Shown here: in pieces, positions 33,224-43,759 of the stretch
Position numbering within the stretch: the first letter of the stretch is position 1
Layout of the letters: every line of letters starts with the position of its first letter
DNA from: Aspidiotus rigidus
Taxonomy: Eukaryota; Arthropoda; Insecta; Hemiptera; Diaspididae
Direction: 5' to 3'
Length of the DNA: 64,000 bases
NCBI GenBank assembly: GCA_035079385.1
Contig: JAVHKY010000001.1
Span: 8,766,501-8,830,500, forward strand
Program-made: the position numbers and the translations under genes
Notes under the pieces: generated by a model
Databases searched by the model: none
The model's input: only the letters and a program-made list of their open reading frames with translations
What the model was told of the DNA's origin: nothing

Positions 33224-33755
33224 CATCCTTAATACAACAAAATTTCTCGGCCTCATATTCGATCAAACTTCAACCTGGATACCACATATTAAATACCTTA
33301 AAGGAAAATGTAATCGCACTCTGAATGTTCTCAAATATCTCGCGCATCCTAGCACAGGGTGCAACAGCAAAATTTTATTACAATTATACCGCAGCCTGAT
33401 CTGCTCACAGCTTGACTACGGGGCCCCAATCTATGGACTTGCAAAGAAACCAGCTCTCTCAACTTTAGACCCAATCCAAAACTCATCTCTCCGCCTTGCG
33501 CTAGGTGCTTTTCGAACAAGCCCTAGCCTCAGCCTTTGCGCTGAAGGTAGCGAACCTCCTCTCGAATACCGCAGACAGATACTTACGACCTCTTTTGTGA
33601 CCAACATATCCTCGAACCCAAACACATCGACTTTCGACCATTTTTTCCTCCCCAACAACATAGAAAATTTCTCTTTGGACACCACAAAACACATGAAACT
33701 CAACCTGGAACGAAGTAACGAACAAAAATTCACCATGACTGTACCTTTAATGTAA
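33224..33755 (+). pseudogene. Reverse transcriptase C-terminal fragment
   Basis: Reads TKFLGLIFDQTSTWIPHI, LYRSLICSQLDYGAPIYG, LDPIQNSSLRLALGAFRTSP and EPPLEYRRQIL. This is the segment after the catalytic domain in I/Jockey-group elements (GAFRTSP and LDYG are diagnostic). The frame is intact but starts in the middle of the protein, so this is a dead-on-arrival copy. The open frame before 33224 belongs to the target DNA. Confidence 0.85.
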
Positions 33756-33830
33756 TACTGTATATCAAGCTAACAGCCCAAAGCGTAGCTCAAAAGCTTG
33801 TAAAAATAAAGAAAAGAAAGAAAAAAAAAA
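33224..33830 (+). mobile_element. Short 5'-truncated non-LTR retrotransposon
   Basis: Perfect 13-bp duplication ACGAGTATTTTCA at 33211-33223 and 33831-33843 defines it exactly. It contains the reverse transcriptase thumb region and ends in a purine/A tail (AAATAAAGAAAAG...A10). Confidence 0.93.
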
Positions 33831-34072
33831 ACGAGTATTTTCATAATTTCAAAAGTTATCATTCGAAAACTTTGCTAACACTCTTTCAAGAACAGGAGAC
33901 TAGATTAAAAGGTATATGATTTTCCAAAATAGAACAGTCATTCAATGGAAGAATTACTTTTGTTTCGACGGATATCAATATTTCATTACTATAATCTTGG
34001 ACTCTACCGTAATGACGGCATAGCCGAAGAAATATAAATAGAACTTCTCTCATCACATCTCTCACAAAATTT

Positions 34073-35020
34073 TTGCTTCCCATTCCATGGTATACAGACA
34101 TCGGATCTGCTCCATCTATACAGAAAACTTACCTTTTCGATGAGAACGATTATATTGGCAAAGGAGCCAATACAGTCTTCAGTTGTTTAATACATTATCT
34201 CGAAAATGTTGAAGCTGAAATTTTGGTTTTATTTTCAGACAATTGCACTGGCCAAAATAAAAATAATTGTCTAATGCAAGGCTTATCATGGCTTGTGTTG
34301 TCGGGCCGGTTCGAATGCATTTTATACAACTTCTTACTTGTTGGACACACAAAGTTCGGTCCAGATCGAAATTTTGCTGTTTTAAAGCTCGAGTTCCTGC
34401 GTTCCGTTGTTGATTGTTTTTTAGACTTCGTAGAATGCGTCAATCGTTCGTCGCCGAAGGGTTTTAATGTCGCCGTACCTACAGTTGACCCCGTCACTAG
34501 AAAGATGAACGTCATCACCAAAGAGTGGACGGCATATCTGAGCAGTTTTTTCAAGCACCTACCAGGTCTCAAGAAATTCCATCATTTTCATTTCTCCAGA
34601 AAGGGGACTGTAAAATGTAGGCAATTTTCAATATCGGAAGAAAGTAAGTCCTTTTCTCTACAAGTTCAAAAATTAGATATAGCTGCAGCGCTGGTCATTG
34701 AAGAATGTATACCAAAAGGAATGAAAATTGATAGGCAATGGTATTTGTTTGAGAAGATAAGGCCGCTCTGCAGCGATCCGGCCAAAGCTGATTTACTGGC
34801 TCCTCTGCCAGTCGGCAATCGCCCGAAAACCCTCGATTTTTCAAAAGCAGAAGATGATAATGCCGAAGCACCAGAAGTTCCGAAAAAGAAAGCGCAGAAA
34901 AGACGTGAAAAACTGTTTTCTGCGGCCGAATTGTCTTCCTCCTCAACTGCGGGCACGTCTTTTTCTTCGACTGCCGGTACTTCATCTGCCCGTGGTCGTA
35001 AGAAACGTAAAATATTGTGA
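34073..35020 (+). CDS. DUF7869-like protein, N-terminus missing or on another exon
   Basis: The frame is open from 34016 to the stop at 35018-35020, with no ATG before the homology begins; the position given is a TTG. Visible blocks: KTYLFDENDYIGKGANTVFS, AEILVLFSDNCTGQNKNN, LLVGHTKFGPDRNF and a tail of KKKAQKRREK, Ser/Thr-rich repeats and a basic RGRKKRKIL end that looks like a nuclear signal. The SDNC-GQNKN and GHTKF-PD blocks are those of the DUF7869 family, widespread in animals, with an RNase H-like look and probable transposon origin; function unknown. A splice acceptor (TATACAG at about 34090-34096) could explain the lack of a start. It may be a 3' exon or a 5'-truncated mobile copy. 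Confidence 0.6.
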   Translation: MLPIPWYTDIGSAPSIQKTYLFDENDYIGKGANTVFSCLIHYLENVEAEILVLFSDNCTGQNKNNCLMQGLSWLVLSGRFECILYNFLLVGHTKFGPDRNFAVLKLEFLRSVVDCFLDFVECVNRSSPKGFNVAVPTVDPVTRKMNVITKEWTAYLSSFFKHLPGLKKFHHFHFSRKGTVKCRQFSISEESKSFSLQVQKLDIAAALVIEECIPKGMKIDRQWYLFEKIRPLCSDPAKADLLAPLPVGNRPKTLDFSKAEDDNAEAPEVPKKKAQKRREKLFSAAELSSSSTAGTSFSSTAGTSSARGRKKRKIL

Positions 35021-35196
35021 TAACTGTAAATAAAATTTTTCTCATTCCTACTATTGTGACAACTAATTCGAATAAAATGTAATCCTGTATTGTGATTCCT
35101 ATTTTTTGTGATAACTGTAAATAAAATTTTTCTCATTCCTAAACTATTGTGATAACTAATTCGAATAAAATTTAATCCTGTATTAAGATTCCTACT
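35015..35196 (+). repeat. 91-bp tandem duplication covering stop codon and polyadenylation signals
   Basis: Two copies (35015-35105 and 35106-35196) start TTGTGATAACTGTAAATAAA. Each contains two AATAAA words. The duplication begins inside the last codon of the DUF7869-like ORF, so it doubles the 3' UTR. Confidence 0.9.
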
Positions 35197-35199
35197 TTT

Positions 35200-35890
35200 T
35201 TTCTGCCTATTATAACGACCTTTCAACTTTTCAGCGTCAACAATAATTTTTGAAAATGATTTTCAGCAACCTAAGGACACTCTTTTCTTGAACATGAAAC
35301 TCAAAAGTACAATAATTACGGATATGATTTGTGTTGAAATAGGTTCATGGATCATTTCAGGGATTCTGTCCTCTCCTGAAACCTTGAAATTTCATTACTT
35401 CGTGGTGTCAATTTTTAGATAAAGTGTGGTAAAATGGGGTACCCAATGGAGTTGAATGGTCTCAAAAGAACTGGAAAATCGATTAAGCGATTACAGGCTG
35501 CGGAACAAATCAAATGACTAAAACAAATCTAAACAGCTCCAAAATGGTTCCAAACGGCTGCGGGGTAGTTCCCAGCGGCCATTCACGTATTACAATGGTG
35601 GCCATTAAGAACAATTAATTTTTTTTCAATGCCTAATTAATTCAACTATCGATTAATCGAACAAAAATCGATACTATGACTTGAAATTTTCACCAGCGCT
35701 CTTGGTGCACCAACAGAACATCATTGTAAAATATCACAGTGATCGAGTAAGTAGTGCACCCATTTTGATTTTTCAGTGACTTTTTATGGTGAGAAATTCA
35801 GATGTAAAGATGCAAACCCTTGTCTTTCTTTATGATTGCGTGAAATAGGACCATTCAACCTGTTAGAATCTGTGAAAAAGTCAATATCGA
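35200..35890. other. Intergenic, no supported gene
   Basis: No recognisable coding or repeat signal apart from GGCTGCGG-type words near 35500-35570. Confidence 0.5.
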
Positions 35891-38308
35891 TATTTTGCAT
35901 GCTAAGGAGCTTTTTTGTGGAGAGGGTCACAATTGATAAGAAACAACAGGCGTATTCAAGATATCGTCATCAGAAAGAAAATAACGCACTGAAAACTGAC
36001 TTCAAGCTGATCTCTGCAAGGGTTAAAAAAGCAATACGCTCTGAAAAAACAAAATATTACAGCAAGCTTCTTGATGATAATTATTCAGATGCTAAAAAAT
36101 ATTGGGAATTGATAAATGAAACAAGAGGGAAGGGAATTAAAAAGGAGATAAAATCAATAAATGTTTTGGGAGAAATCATAAGAACAGAAGATGACCCTTG
36201 CAGAGTGGCAGAAGAATTTAATAAATTTTATAACAAGGTGACTGAAAATCTAATAGAAAAAGCCGGACTTGATAAGGTGCAAGAGATGGGAGCAGATCTG
36301 GAAGCCAATGAGGTGGATGCAGGGGGGTACAGTCCAACATTGAATGAATTTAGTCTCATTCTGGACGATGTTGAGAGAGCCATTATGTCTCTTAAGAACA
36401 AAGTAAGTGTTGGTACTGACAGTATCTCTGCGCGTACAGTAAAGTCACTGCCTAAATTGTTCTCAAAAATACTACTCCCTCTATTCAACAACTCAATTAA
36501 GCAGGGTGTATTCCCCGATGCTCTAAAGACAGCAATCATTGTGCTAGTCCCAAAAGGGGGGGATCCAACAGAAATGACCAATTATAGACCAATATCACTT
36601 CTCCCATATATCACAAAAGTTTTTAAAAAAAGTGTCAAGGAAAAGCTCCTAAATTATTTGGGTCATATTAACTTTTTGGCTGATCAGCAATTTGGTTTTA
36701 CTAGAAACTGGTCAACGGACACTGCCCTGTTCACGCATATATAACAAACATTGTTGAGAATATAGAAAAGAATAATGCCGCTGTAGGAGTGTATCTTGAC
36801 CTGGCAAAGGCCTTTGATACAGTAAATCATGTGCTTTTGGGAAGAAAATTGGAAAAGTTAGGAATACAGGGGCCTTTGCTAGGGTGGCTGACGTCATATC
36901 TGGCTCACCGAGAACACTGTGTAAAAATAGATGGTCATATTTTAAGTACCAAATTAACAACAAAGCATGGCGTCCCACAGGGTAGTGTCCTGGGGCCGTT
37001 ATTGTTTATAATATATCAACGATCTGTTCAAGTTACCATTGGAAGGAAAAGTAACCGGATATGTTGATGATACCTCCCTGCTGTACAGTGCACCCACGGC
37101 AGAACAAATCAACCGTCAGTTCTCATATGATACAGAAATTTTAACTAGCTGGTTCAGGAAAAATTTTCTACACTTAAATACTAACAAATGTTGCGGCATA
37201 GTATATTCGTACATGCAAATTAAGTGGGCACGCGATATAAAGCTGAAGATTGATAACAAAGAACTAGAGAGTTAAAAAAGTAAAATATTTAGGGCTAATT
37301 TTTGATGATAAATTAACATGGAAAGAGCACTCAATCGAACTTCAGGCTAAACTACGAAAATTGAACTTCCTGTTCTACCATTTAAAAAATTACTTTAATG
37401 CTAGGCATTTAAAAAATATATATTTGCCATTATATGAATAAGTCTTCAGCTACGGTATTCTACATTGGGGTGCATCCAAGCATATCAAACCTATAAAAGT
37501 CCTGCAAAATAAAGTATGCAGAAATATCATCTCGCTTGCCCCAAGAACCACAGAAACAGAAATCTACTCCAAAATGAATGTAAGGAAGCTGGAGGAAGTG
37601 CATAAAAATAAGTTATTGATGTTTCTATTCAAGAATCAAAACTTCTTCCAGCTTCACTACAACAAACAAACAAGAACAAGGTCAACTGTTTCCAAAGTGG
37701 GTGCCTATCCAAAATGGAAGAAAGAACATTCTAGGATGCAGGTGAGGTATCAGGGGGCAAAATTGTTCAACAGCTTACCAGCTGAGATCAGGGATGAAGT
37801 GAAGTTGTCGGTCTTCAAAAGGCAGATCTACCTAACCTGATTGGATAATGGGGTTAGATGTAGCCCATGTGGTCTCTTGGTCTCCTGGGACAACACCAAA
37901 CTGTACAGCGTCAGAGTGAGTGCGTTGTTAAGGGGCTTCTGGTCTTCCTGTCTGAGTGTTTGTGAATAAGGTGATTGTGCTTCCTCTTGTTTTTGTTATT
38001 GTTAATTGTTTTGTTATTGTTGCTATTGTGGTGTGATTTATTTCATTTGTTCTTGTTCTATTTGTTACCTTCTGTTGAAATTGTTGTTGTTTTGTATCTC
38101 ATTGTGTTTTTGGTGCTTTCTGTTCTGTTCTGTTTTGCATAATTGTTTCCCCCCTCCATCACTATTTGTTTTCACTTAATTTCTTTAATTTAATATAATA
38201 ATAATAATCACGCTCGCCACTCGCCCCCTCAAGGGCGTCGGCACTTTTGTTTTAATGAAAAATTTATATAATTATCATATCAATAAAGAGCGTCTTTGAA
38301 TTGAATTG
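35890..38308 (+). mobile_element. CR1/L2-like non-LTR retrotransposon, 5' truncated
   Basis: Holds most of the reverse transcriptase ORF, a TTG/TTGTT-rich 3' UTR and a terminal TTGAATTGAATTGAA repeat at about 38296-38308. Short tandem repeats instead of poly(A) are usual for CR1/L2-type ends. Frameshifts and stops show it is dead. Confidence 0.75.
35915..37840 (+). pseudogene. Reverse transcriptase, CR1/Jockey-group, frameshifted
   Basis: Blocks in order: KTDFKLISARVKKAIRSEKT, YWELINETRGKG, PLFNNSIKQGVFPDALKTA, MTNYRPISLLPYITKVFKK, QQFGFTRNWSTDTAL, then stop. In a second frame VYLDLAKAFDTVNHVLLGRK and HGVPQGSVLGPLLFIIY. In a third YVDDTSLLYSA (catalytic YVDD intact), and later, after another stop, KYLGLIFDDKLTWKEHS, HWGASKHIKPIKVLQNKVCR and GAKLFNSLPAEIRDEVK. 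At least three frame changes and two stops break it. The C-terminal KLFNSLP block with the repeat-type tail fits CR1/L2-like elements better than Jockey, but the clade is not certain. Confidence 0.8.
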
Positions 38309-38639
38309 AAACGCACAAAAATCAAGGTCTCCGCAAAAAGGGCGTCTGACAGACACACGCTCTTCTTACAGATAGGTCCTCACTTGGTCATCGACAAACT
38401 TGCACATTATATCCAAAATTGTTACGTCAAGCGTCCTACACGCCACCAAAGCGATCATGCCGAAACGGTCACAAGAACATGCACTTTTTTCCCCCTTTAA
38501 GGGGATATCCCTACACCAGGACTAATCTTACAAAGGAATCAGAATGGTTAAATTTGCTTCCTCACTTATCCCGCTAAATTCTAATCTTTTGGCAGACTTA
38601 AAATTGAAAGAATATTTTTTTCTGGGTAACGTCTCTGAC

Positions 38640-39050
38640 TGCCTTGAACAGACTCTTCAACAACACGTGCCTTTTACACTCTTCTGTTGGCTGATCACTT
38701 ATCATGTCTAAAGATCGCTCCTCAAAAATGGTTTACTTATTAAAATGTGACCTTCGTCCTGCCTCGTACACTGGCCAAAGAGACAAGTCACTACAGAAGC
38801 ACAGCGGAGAGCACCGTTCAGCCTTTTGTAATCGTGCTCCTGAAGGTTTAGATTTTGCTTTGAGGAAGCCCGCAGCTCAACATATTCACCACTAAGCCAA
38901 AAAGAAATAATTGATAAACTTGGAGAGATTCGTTATAGCTTCTCCTATCGCTATTCATCAAATGATTCATTCTTGGCTAATCCTTTGTTTTCTTCTCGTA
39001 TCGTTAGTGAGTACGATGACGATAACGAGTAAGGCTGCGCCCTCTTGGAA
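38640..39050 (+). pseudogene. Penelope-like element, GIY-YIG remnant
   Basis: 38704-38895 reads SSKMVYLLKCDLRPASYTGQ, then RDKSLQKHSGEHRSAF and ALRKPAAQHIHH. VYLLKCDxCxxSYxGQT-type text with EHRSA is the PLE endonuclease. Two expected residues differ (Cys to Arg, Thr to Arg). The following SQKEIIDKLGEIRYS is plausible tail sequence. No reverse transcriptase is seen upstream. Confidence 0.6.
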
Positions 39051-39099
39051 CCGGTTGTCTTCGCCTTAGACACATCTATGACAGAACTAATCCCTCACT

Positions 39100-41280
39100 C
39101 CTGATTTTCGTTTCAACTCAGTGATAATTTCCTTTGCTTCAGATAAAGGTCTATCGACAGATTTACCAGTAGTTTCAGGGACTCCAAAAAAAAAATTCAA
39201 ACTCTCTCTGCTATACAATACATAGATTCGTATGCACAAGCTGGTTCAGAAATACTTGTCCTTATAATATGTGCCAAGGGCTAAAACAAGTCAGGAGGGT
39301 TCTGGAAGAAGAAGAAAATACATTGAGCGGAAGCCCTTTCGCCAGATACGTCCTCAAGTGTGAATGTTGAGAATTTCTTCGGGAACGTTGGTATGTATCG
39401 GGAAGCTGATTAGGTCGGATATCTCTCTTTTCAATCTTTTGGACTTCAATGCAATAGCCGAAGGAGTCGCTGGTGTCATTAAAATAACAGATTTAATTTG
39501 TCTTTTTTCTCGCTGCAGGAGTAAAGGTAATCAAGAGTGCGAGAGCGATATTACAAAGGAGAGAGGCAGTATCGCGAGCATCGTTTTGTAGTCGCGGCGA
39601 CAAAGACGAGTTGGATGAGCAGCGGATTCATTTAACAGCGGTTCCTTTGGGATTGTATTTAGAAAGCAATGTGTTCGTAAATTCAGTCGGCCGGTTTACT
39701 TATTTTTCAGCGTCTGTCAAGACCCTTGCGTTGAGACAAGTGTGAATTATTTAAATTTAATCTCGCCCTAAAACGAGCGGTGGCTGTACTGTATGTGCAC
39801 TTTCACTGTCTCTCATTTTGCTTTTGTTTTCCCCTACGTCTTTTAAATTAAATTATTTCCTTATTAATGCTTCGTCTTTTTCGTTGCCGAAATAATTTTT
39901 TCTGCTTCGTTCCGCACCCAAATTATTGTAATCGGTCGCCTACTTTTCGGTATGTAGAAATTTTACATCATTCTCGGCAACTCGCAGACTCTCGCAACGC
40001 CGCCGCGATGGAAATTAAATTTTCTATTTCTCAAAAGAAGAAACGGAGCTAATCGTGAGGGTTAATTATTTTTGGTTAAAAAATAATTTACCTTCGTATA
40101 ATTTGTGTACTCTCACGAGCGATACGAAAATTCTCATTCGAGAGGCCGTTGTTGCAAACGAGATGCCAAAATTATCCTTTAATATTTTTTTCTTCCATTT
40201 AATTTTCAATCGTTAGCGGATGAAATAAAAATTAAGAAATCGGACTCCTTTTTTTCTACCCCAGTAGAAAAATTAACAATATAGGAAATTTGTTAGCGGA
40301 AATATTATTGACAGAGTTATGTAAACTATTCGAAAGAAAATGAGGAGATCAAAAGAAGTGCGGATTGAAGCGGACGATGTTGTACCAAAAAGTATAACAG
40401 AATGGAAGAAAAGTTTTTTTCATTAAAAAATGAAGCGACCCAAAGCAAAAATGCCTTCTTCGCTTCGAACTGGAGAATCGTTTTCGAGTATGAAGTCGCG
40501 AGCAGAAAAATTTATAAAGAAGAACGAATTCCCCATAACCCTTGCGACAAAATTTCAATTATTTCAAAAGTTCTCCGCGCGGATAGAGAAAATCGGTTCA
40601 AGTTTAGGGGTGTTAATTACAACCCAACGTATTTATCGCGACCGAGGAACACTTGACGAGTATCTTATAAACTATACATTACGTATTGTAAGCTTATGTA
40701 TACATCTCAAATTAATCTCTAGTCAACTCGGTTGACACGAGCATATAATTGATCACAAGACAGGGTGATCTAATGGCTTTGCATACATCTGCGAGTGTCG
40801 ACGGCTTTAATTTCTCAGGGGTTACAAAATTGTTTCACGCTTCGTTCGAAATGATAAAAGCCGAGTCATCTGTCTGCATTTGATATAGGAAATGAAGGCC
40901 GGTGAGGTATAATTTCTCTGTTAGATTACACAAGAAGAAAATTTTGCTATTGGACTAAATGAGCACAATGAAATGGGAAAGATGTTGGAGGATAGTGGAA
41001 CTCGAAAAATGGTGACTTTCAAGAATATTTAGTTAATAATCTATTATTGGAATCGAAAAATCGATTACCTGAAAGTCGATATTCTTCTAAGAACTGAGTT
41101 TCTTCCCTTTTATCACTCATCATATTTACAACATACAAACTTCCAAAATTCTCTGATGTTTGCTGGAAAAATCATCAAAACACAATGCGATATAAATTAG
41201 GTCACTTCAGGTCATTGTTTTGTTTTTAATGGCGTGATAAGTCGCCCCATGCCTCTTGAGACCAGTACTGAGAATTAATT
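39100..41280. other. Intergenic, no supported gene
   Basis: AT-rich. A splice-acceptor-like CTTTTTTCTCGCTGCAG at about 39503-39519 opens a short frame, but no homology or partner donor supports an exon. Confidence 0.45.
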
Positions 41281-41329
41281 CTAATGATTCAATACTAAAC
41301 CCGAGAACTATACGTCACTGTGATTTCAC

Positions 41330-42859
41330 GCCAGGCTCAACCCAAGGAGAGGCGAAGGGGGCTGAAACATACTGAACGTGCGTATGAGGATACCGAGCCA
41401 AAGAAGCAGGCCAACAAGCGAGTCAGGATTGATGGGTCGTCCTCGTCTGACGACATGTCTCAACGCCCCTTGTAGCCCCTCCACCCAACCTACCAGGAGG
41501 GAAATTGAAGAAGGTTAATGCCGAACTCAATAAAACAAATGCATTTTTGAAGGCTGACATTATGAAGAAGGACCTGACAATAATGAAGCTGCAAGAGGAC
41601 ATCTCGGTGCAGAAGATGAGAGCAAACCAGCAGAAGCTCCAGCTGGATAAGCAACAGAAGGAGATTAGGAATTTGCAGCTCCAAGTCCAAGAGGCAATGC
41701 TGAAGAGGCCAAAGTCTGAGCAGCTCCTTGCTAAGGAATGTTCTGAACAGAAGCGGCAAGTTGAGCTTCTGAAGAAGGAGATGAAGAAGCTCCAAGAACG
41801 CCTAAACCAGAAGAAGCAGTAGCAACCACCGCAACTGCAACCACAGCCACAGTTATTACCGCAGCAACAACAGCAGTAATTACAACTACAACCGCTGCCA
41901 CAGCAGCAACAGCCCCTGCAGGCAACACTGCAGCAACAGCATCGGCAACCGAAACCGCAACTGCAGCAACAGGAAGTCCAGCAGCAACAGCCTCTGCAGG
42001 AAGCTACATCAGGTGGTGATGTACCCTCCTGGAGCCAGGTGGCTTCCCGGTGCACCCGGAGGAAGAACCCTTAGCCAGCTATCGCAACTGAGAGTAAGCC
42101 TCTCAAGCTACAGCTTCTCCAGAAGCGAAGCCCGCGAGATTGGTCATTTATATTGAAGAGGACGTCAGAAGAAGTGAAGTACACCGACCTCCTCAAGAAA
42201 GCCCGCGAGCACTTGTCCCCTGCGGAGTATAGACTCACGCCAGTAAGGACAAGTTATACGGGTAGAGGTGAGATGATCATCGAGCTGAAAGGCGCAGATC
42301 CCAACAGCCAAAGCATTGCGGACTTTGCCGCTAAGCTGAAGGAAGTGCTGGGAGATGGAACGGAGGTCCGAAACCCCAGCGTCAGACGGGTCTCCTGATC
42401 CTGGACATTGAGGAGTTACTAACAGATAAAGAGATCCGGCTGGCACTTGGTATTGGCCCAGAGGTCAAGGTCCAATGCAGGCCTGCAAGCCGTGGCTGTC
42501 AAACAGCTCAGGTCCAGCTTGGTATACAGAGGGCAATGGAGGTCCTCAAAGAAGGGAAGATTAAGATTGGCTGAAGCGTGTGTCGTGTGGTTTCCTTGGA
42601 GAGGAAGAACACGCAGCCAAGATGTTTTCAGTGCCTCCGCAGAGGACACATGGCTGCCGCATGTGTCAACAAGAGCATTAGGTCTGAGTGCTATAGGTAC
42701 CGGCAAGAAGTACACCTGATCCGTGACTGCCGACAGACACCTAAGTGCCCTGTGTGCAGCCGGGTCGGTGGACGCGACACAGGGTATATTGTAGGTAGCC
42801 AAGGATGCCCTGGCGCTGCCTCACACCCCGCTCGGAGGACTCAACCTAGCGGGAGATGA
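41330..42859 (+). pseudogene. ORF1 (Gag-like) of the R1-clade element
   Basis: Begins with basic/acidic text (ERRRGLKHTERAYED), a stop, then a coiled coil at 41505-41822 (KADIMKKDLTIMKLQEDISV onward) and a Gln-rich stretch (41820-42000). After another stop comes the conserved middle domain (YTDLLKKAREHLSPAEYRLT; ADFAAKLKEVLGDGTEVRNP). It ends with zinc knuckles of the CCHC type (CFQCLRRGHMAAAC; CYRYRQEVHLIRDC with Cys to Tyr; CPVC...). Several frameshifts. R1-clade ORF1 proteins carry three such knuckles that bind element RNA. Confidence 0.72.
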
Positions 42860-43371
42860 CGACAGAGAGGCCCCTAATGGCAGGGACACTCAAGTTCCTG
42901 CAGGCCAACCTTCAGCACTGCAAACTGGCTCAGGATCTTCTCTGGCAGTTCGTAGCTGAGGAGGGAATGCACATTGTGATTGCTAGCGAGTATTACAATG
43001 TTGTGAGAAGACAAGGATGGTACACAGACCGTACTGGCTTAGCGGCCATTAGTGTTTGCCCAGAGTGTCCAATTGCTCCAGGAGAGGTTAAAAGAGGGGA
43101 GGAGTATATTGCTGTAAAGATGGCCGACATGGTCGTCTATAGTTGCTACTTCTCTCCAAATTGCCCCTTCCCAGAGTTTGAGGACTTCTTGAAGAAATTA
43201 GAAGAAAGCTTGTCCAGACGGCAAGGTGAAAAATTCCTTGTAGCTGGCGATTTTAATGCCAAGTCAGAAGAGTGGCGATCAGGCCGTACTGAAATCCGTG
43301 GGTATGCCTGGGGGGAGTGGATTGCTTACAATCAACTGGAAACGGTCAACGTAGGCAACACTCCTACCTGA
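42856..43371 (+). CDS. APE-type endonuclease domain, R1-clade ORF2, truncated
   Basis: The ATG at 42856 overlaps the ORF1 stop as ATGA. Motifs: LKFLQANLQHCKLAQDLLWQ, IVIASEYYN (catalytic Glu region), WYTDRTGLAAISVCP, MVVYSCYFSPNCPFPEFEDF, and VAGDFNAKSEEWRSGR (catalytic Asp/Asn). This is the endonuclease that nicks target DNA for reverse transcription. The expected LSDH-type final motif is split off: a stop at 43369-43371 precedes SGSDHQCINFSI in another frame. So the domain is nearly complete but frameshifted at its end. Confidence 0.8.
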   Translation: MTTERPLMAGTLKFLQANLQHCKLAQDLLWQFVAEEGMHIVIASEYYNVVRRQGWYTDRTGLAAISVCPECPIAPGEVKRGEEYIAVKMADMVVYSCYFSPNCPFPEFEDFLKKLEESLSRRQGEKFLVAGDFNAKSEEWRSGRTEIRGYAWGEWIAYNQLETVNVGNTPT

Positions 43372-43757
43372 GTGCATCAAGGATACAGGTCCATTGTCAG
43401 CTTTGCCTCAGAGAGCCTAGCCCGGGGAATAGAAGGCTGGGTGGTACTGGACAAGGAGCTTTCTGGGAGCGACCACCAGTGTATCAACTTCTCCATCCGC
43501 CGAGAAGTTGCAGCAAGTAAGACGGAGGCTATTTTATTCACAATCCGTCGGAAGTTCAAGCCACCCACCTTTAGAAGCAAATGAAATACCTGGGCATCTG
43601 GTTTGACTCAACGCTGAGCTTCAGGCACCATTTCCTGATGGAAGCGGGGAAGGCGGGCCGGGTAGTTGGATACCTAAGCCGCCTGATGAGGAACCTAGGG
43701 GGACCTAGAGAAGCAAGGAGAAGGATCATGATGAGCGCCGCCTTGTCGATCGAGAAG
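43372..43757 (+). pseudogene. Endonuclease end fused to reverse transcriptase thumb by deletion
   Basis: ASESLARGIEGWVVL and SGSDHQCINFSIRREV close the endonuclease. The next residues KTEAILFTIRRKFKPPTF and MKYLGIWFDSTLSFRHHF belong after the catalytic domain. The region between, including the YADD box, is gone. A stop separates the two. NLGGPREARRRIMMSAALS ends the recognisable part. Confidence 0.75.
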
Positions 43758-43759
43758 AG

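Larger units (their letters stand above)
41330..43757 (+). mobile_element. Internally deleted R1-clade non-LTR retrotransposon
   Basis: Contains ORF1 (decayed), the APE endonuclease half of ORF2, and then, after a deletion of most of the reverse transcriptase, the thumb segment. G+C content is visibly higher than the surroundings. No clear 3' tail or duplication was seen; the right edge is where homology stops. Confidence 0.75.

Noticed and set aside
39503..39591. Splice-acceptor-like site opening a short exon
   Set aside because: No homology, no matching donor, short frame; cannot be told from chance.
41423..42055. Minus-strand 210-codon Cys-rich frame
   Set aside because: It is the antisense of the CAG/CAA-rich Gln stretch of the R1-clade ORF1.
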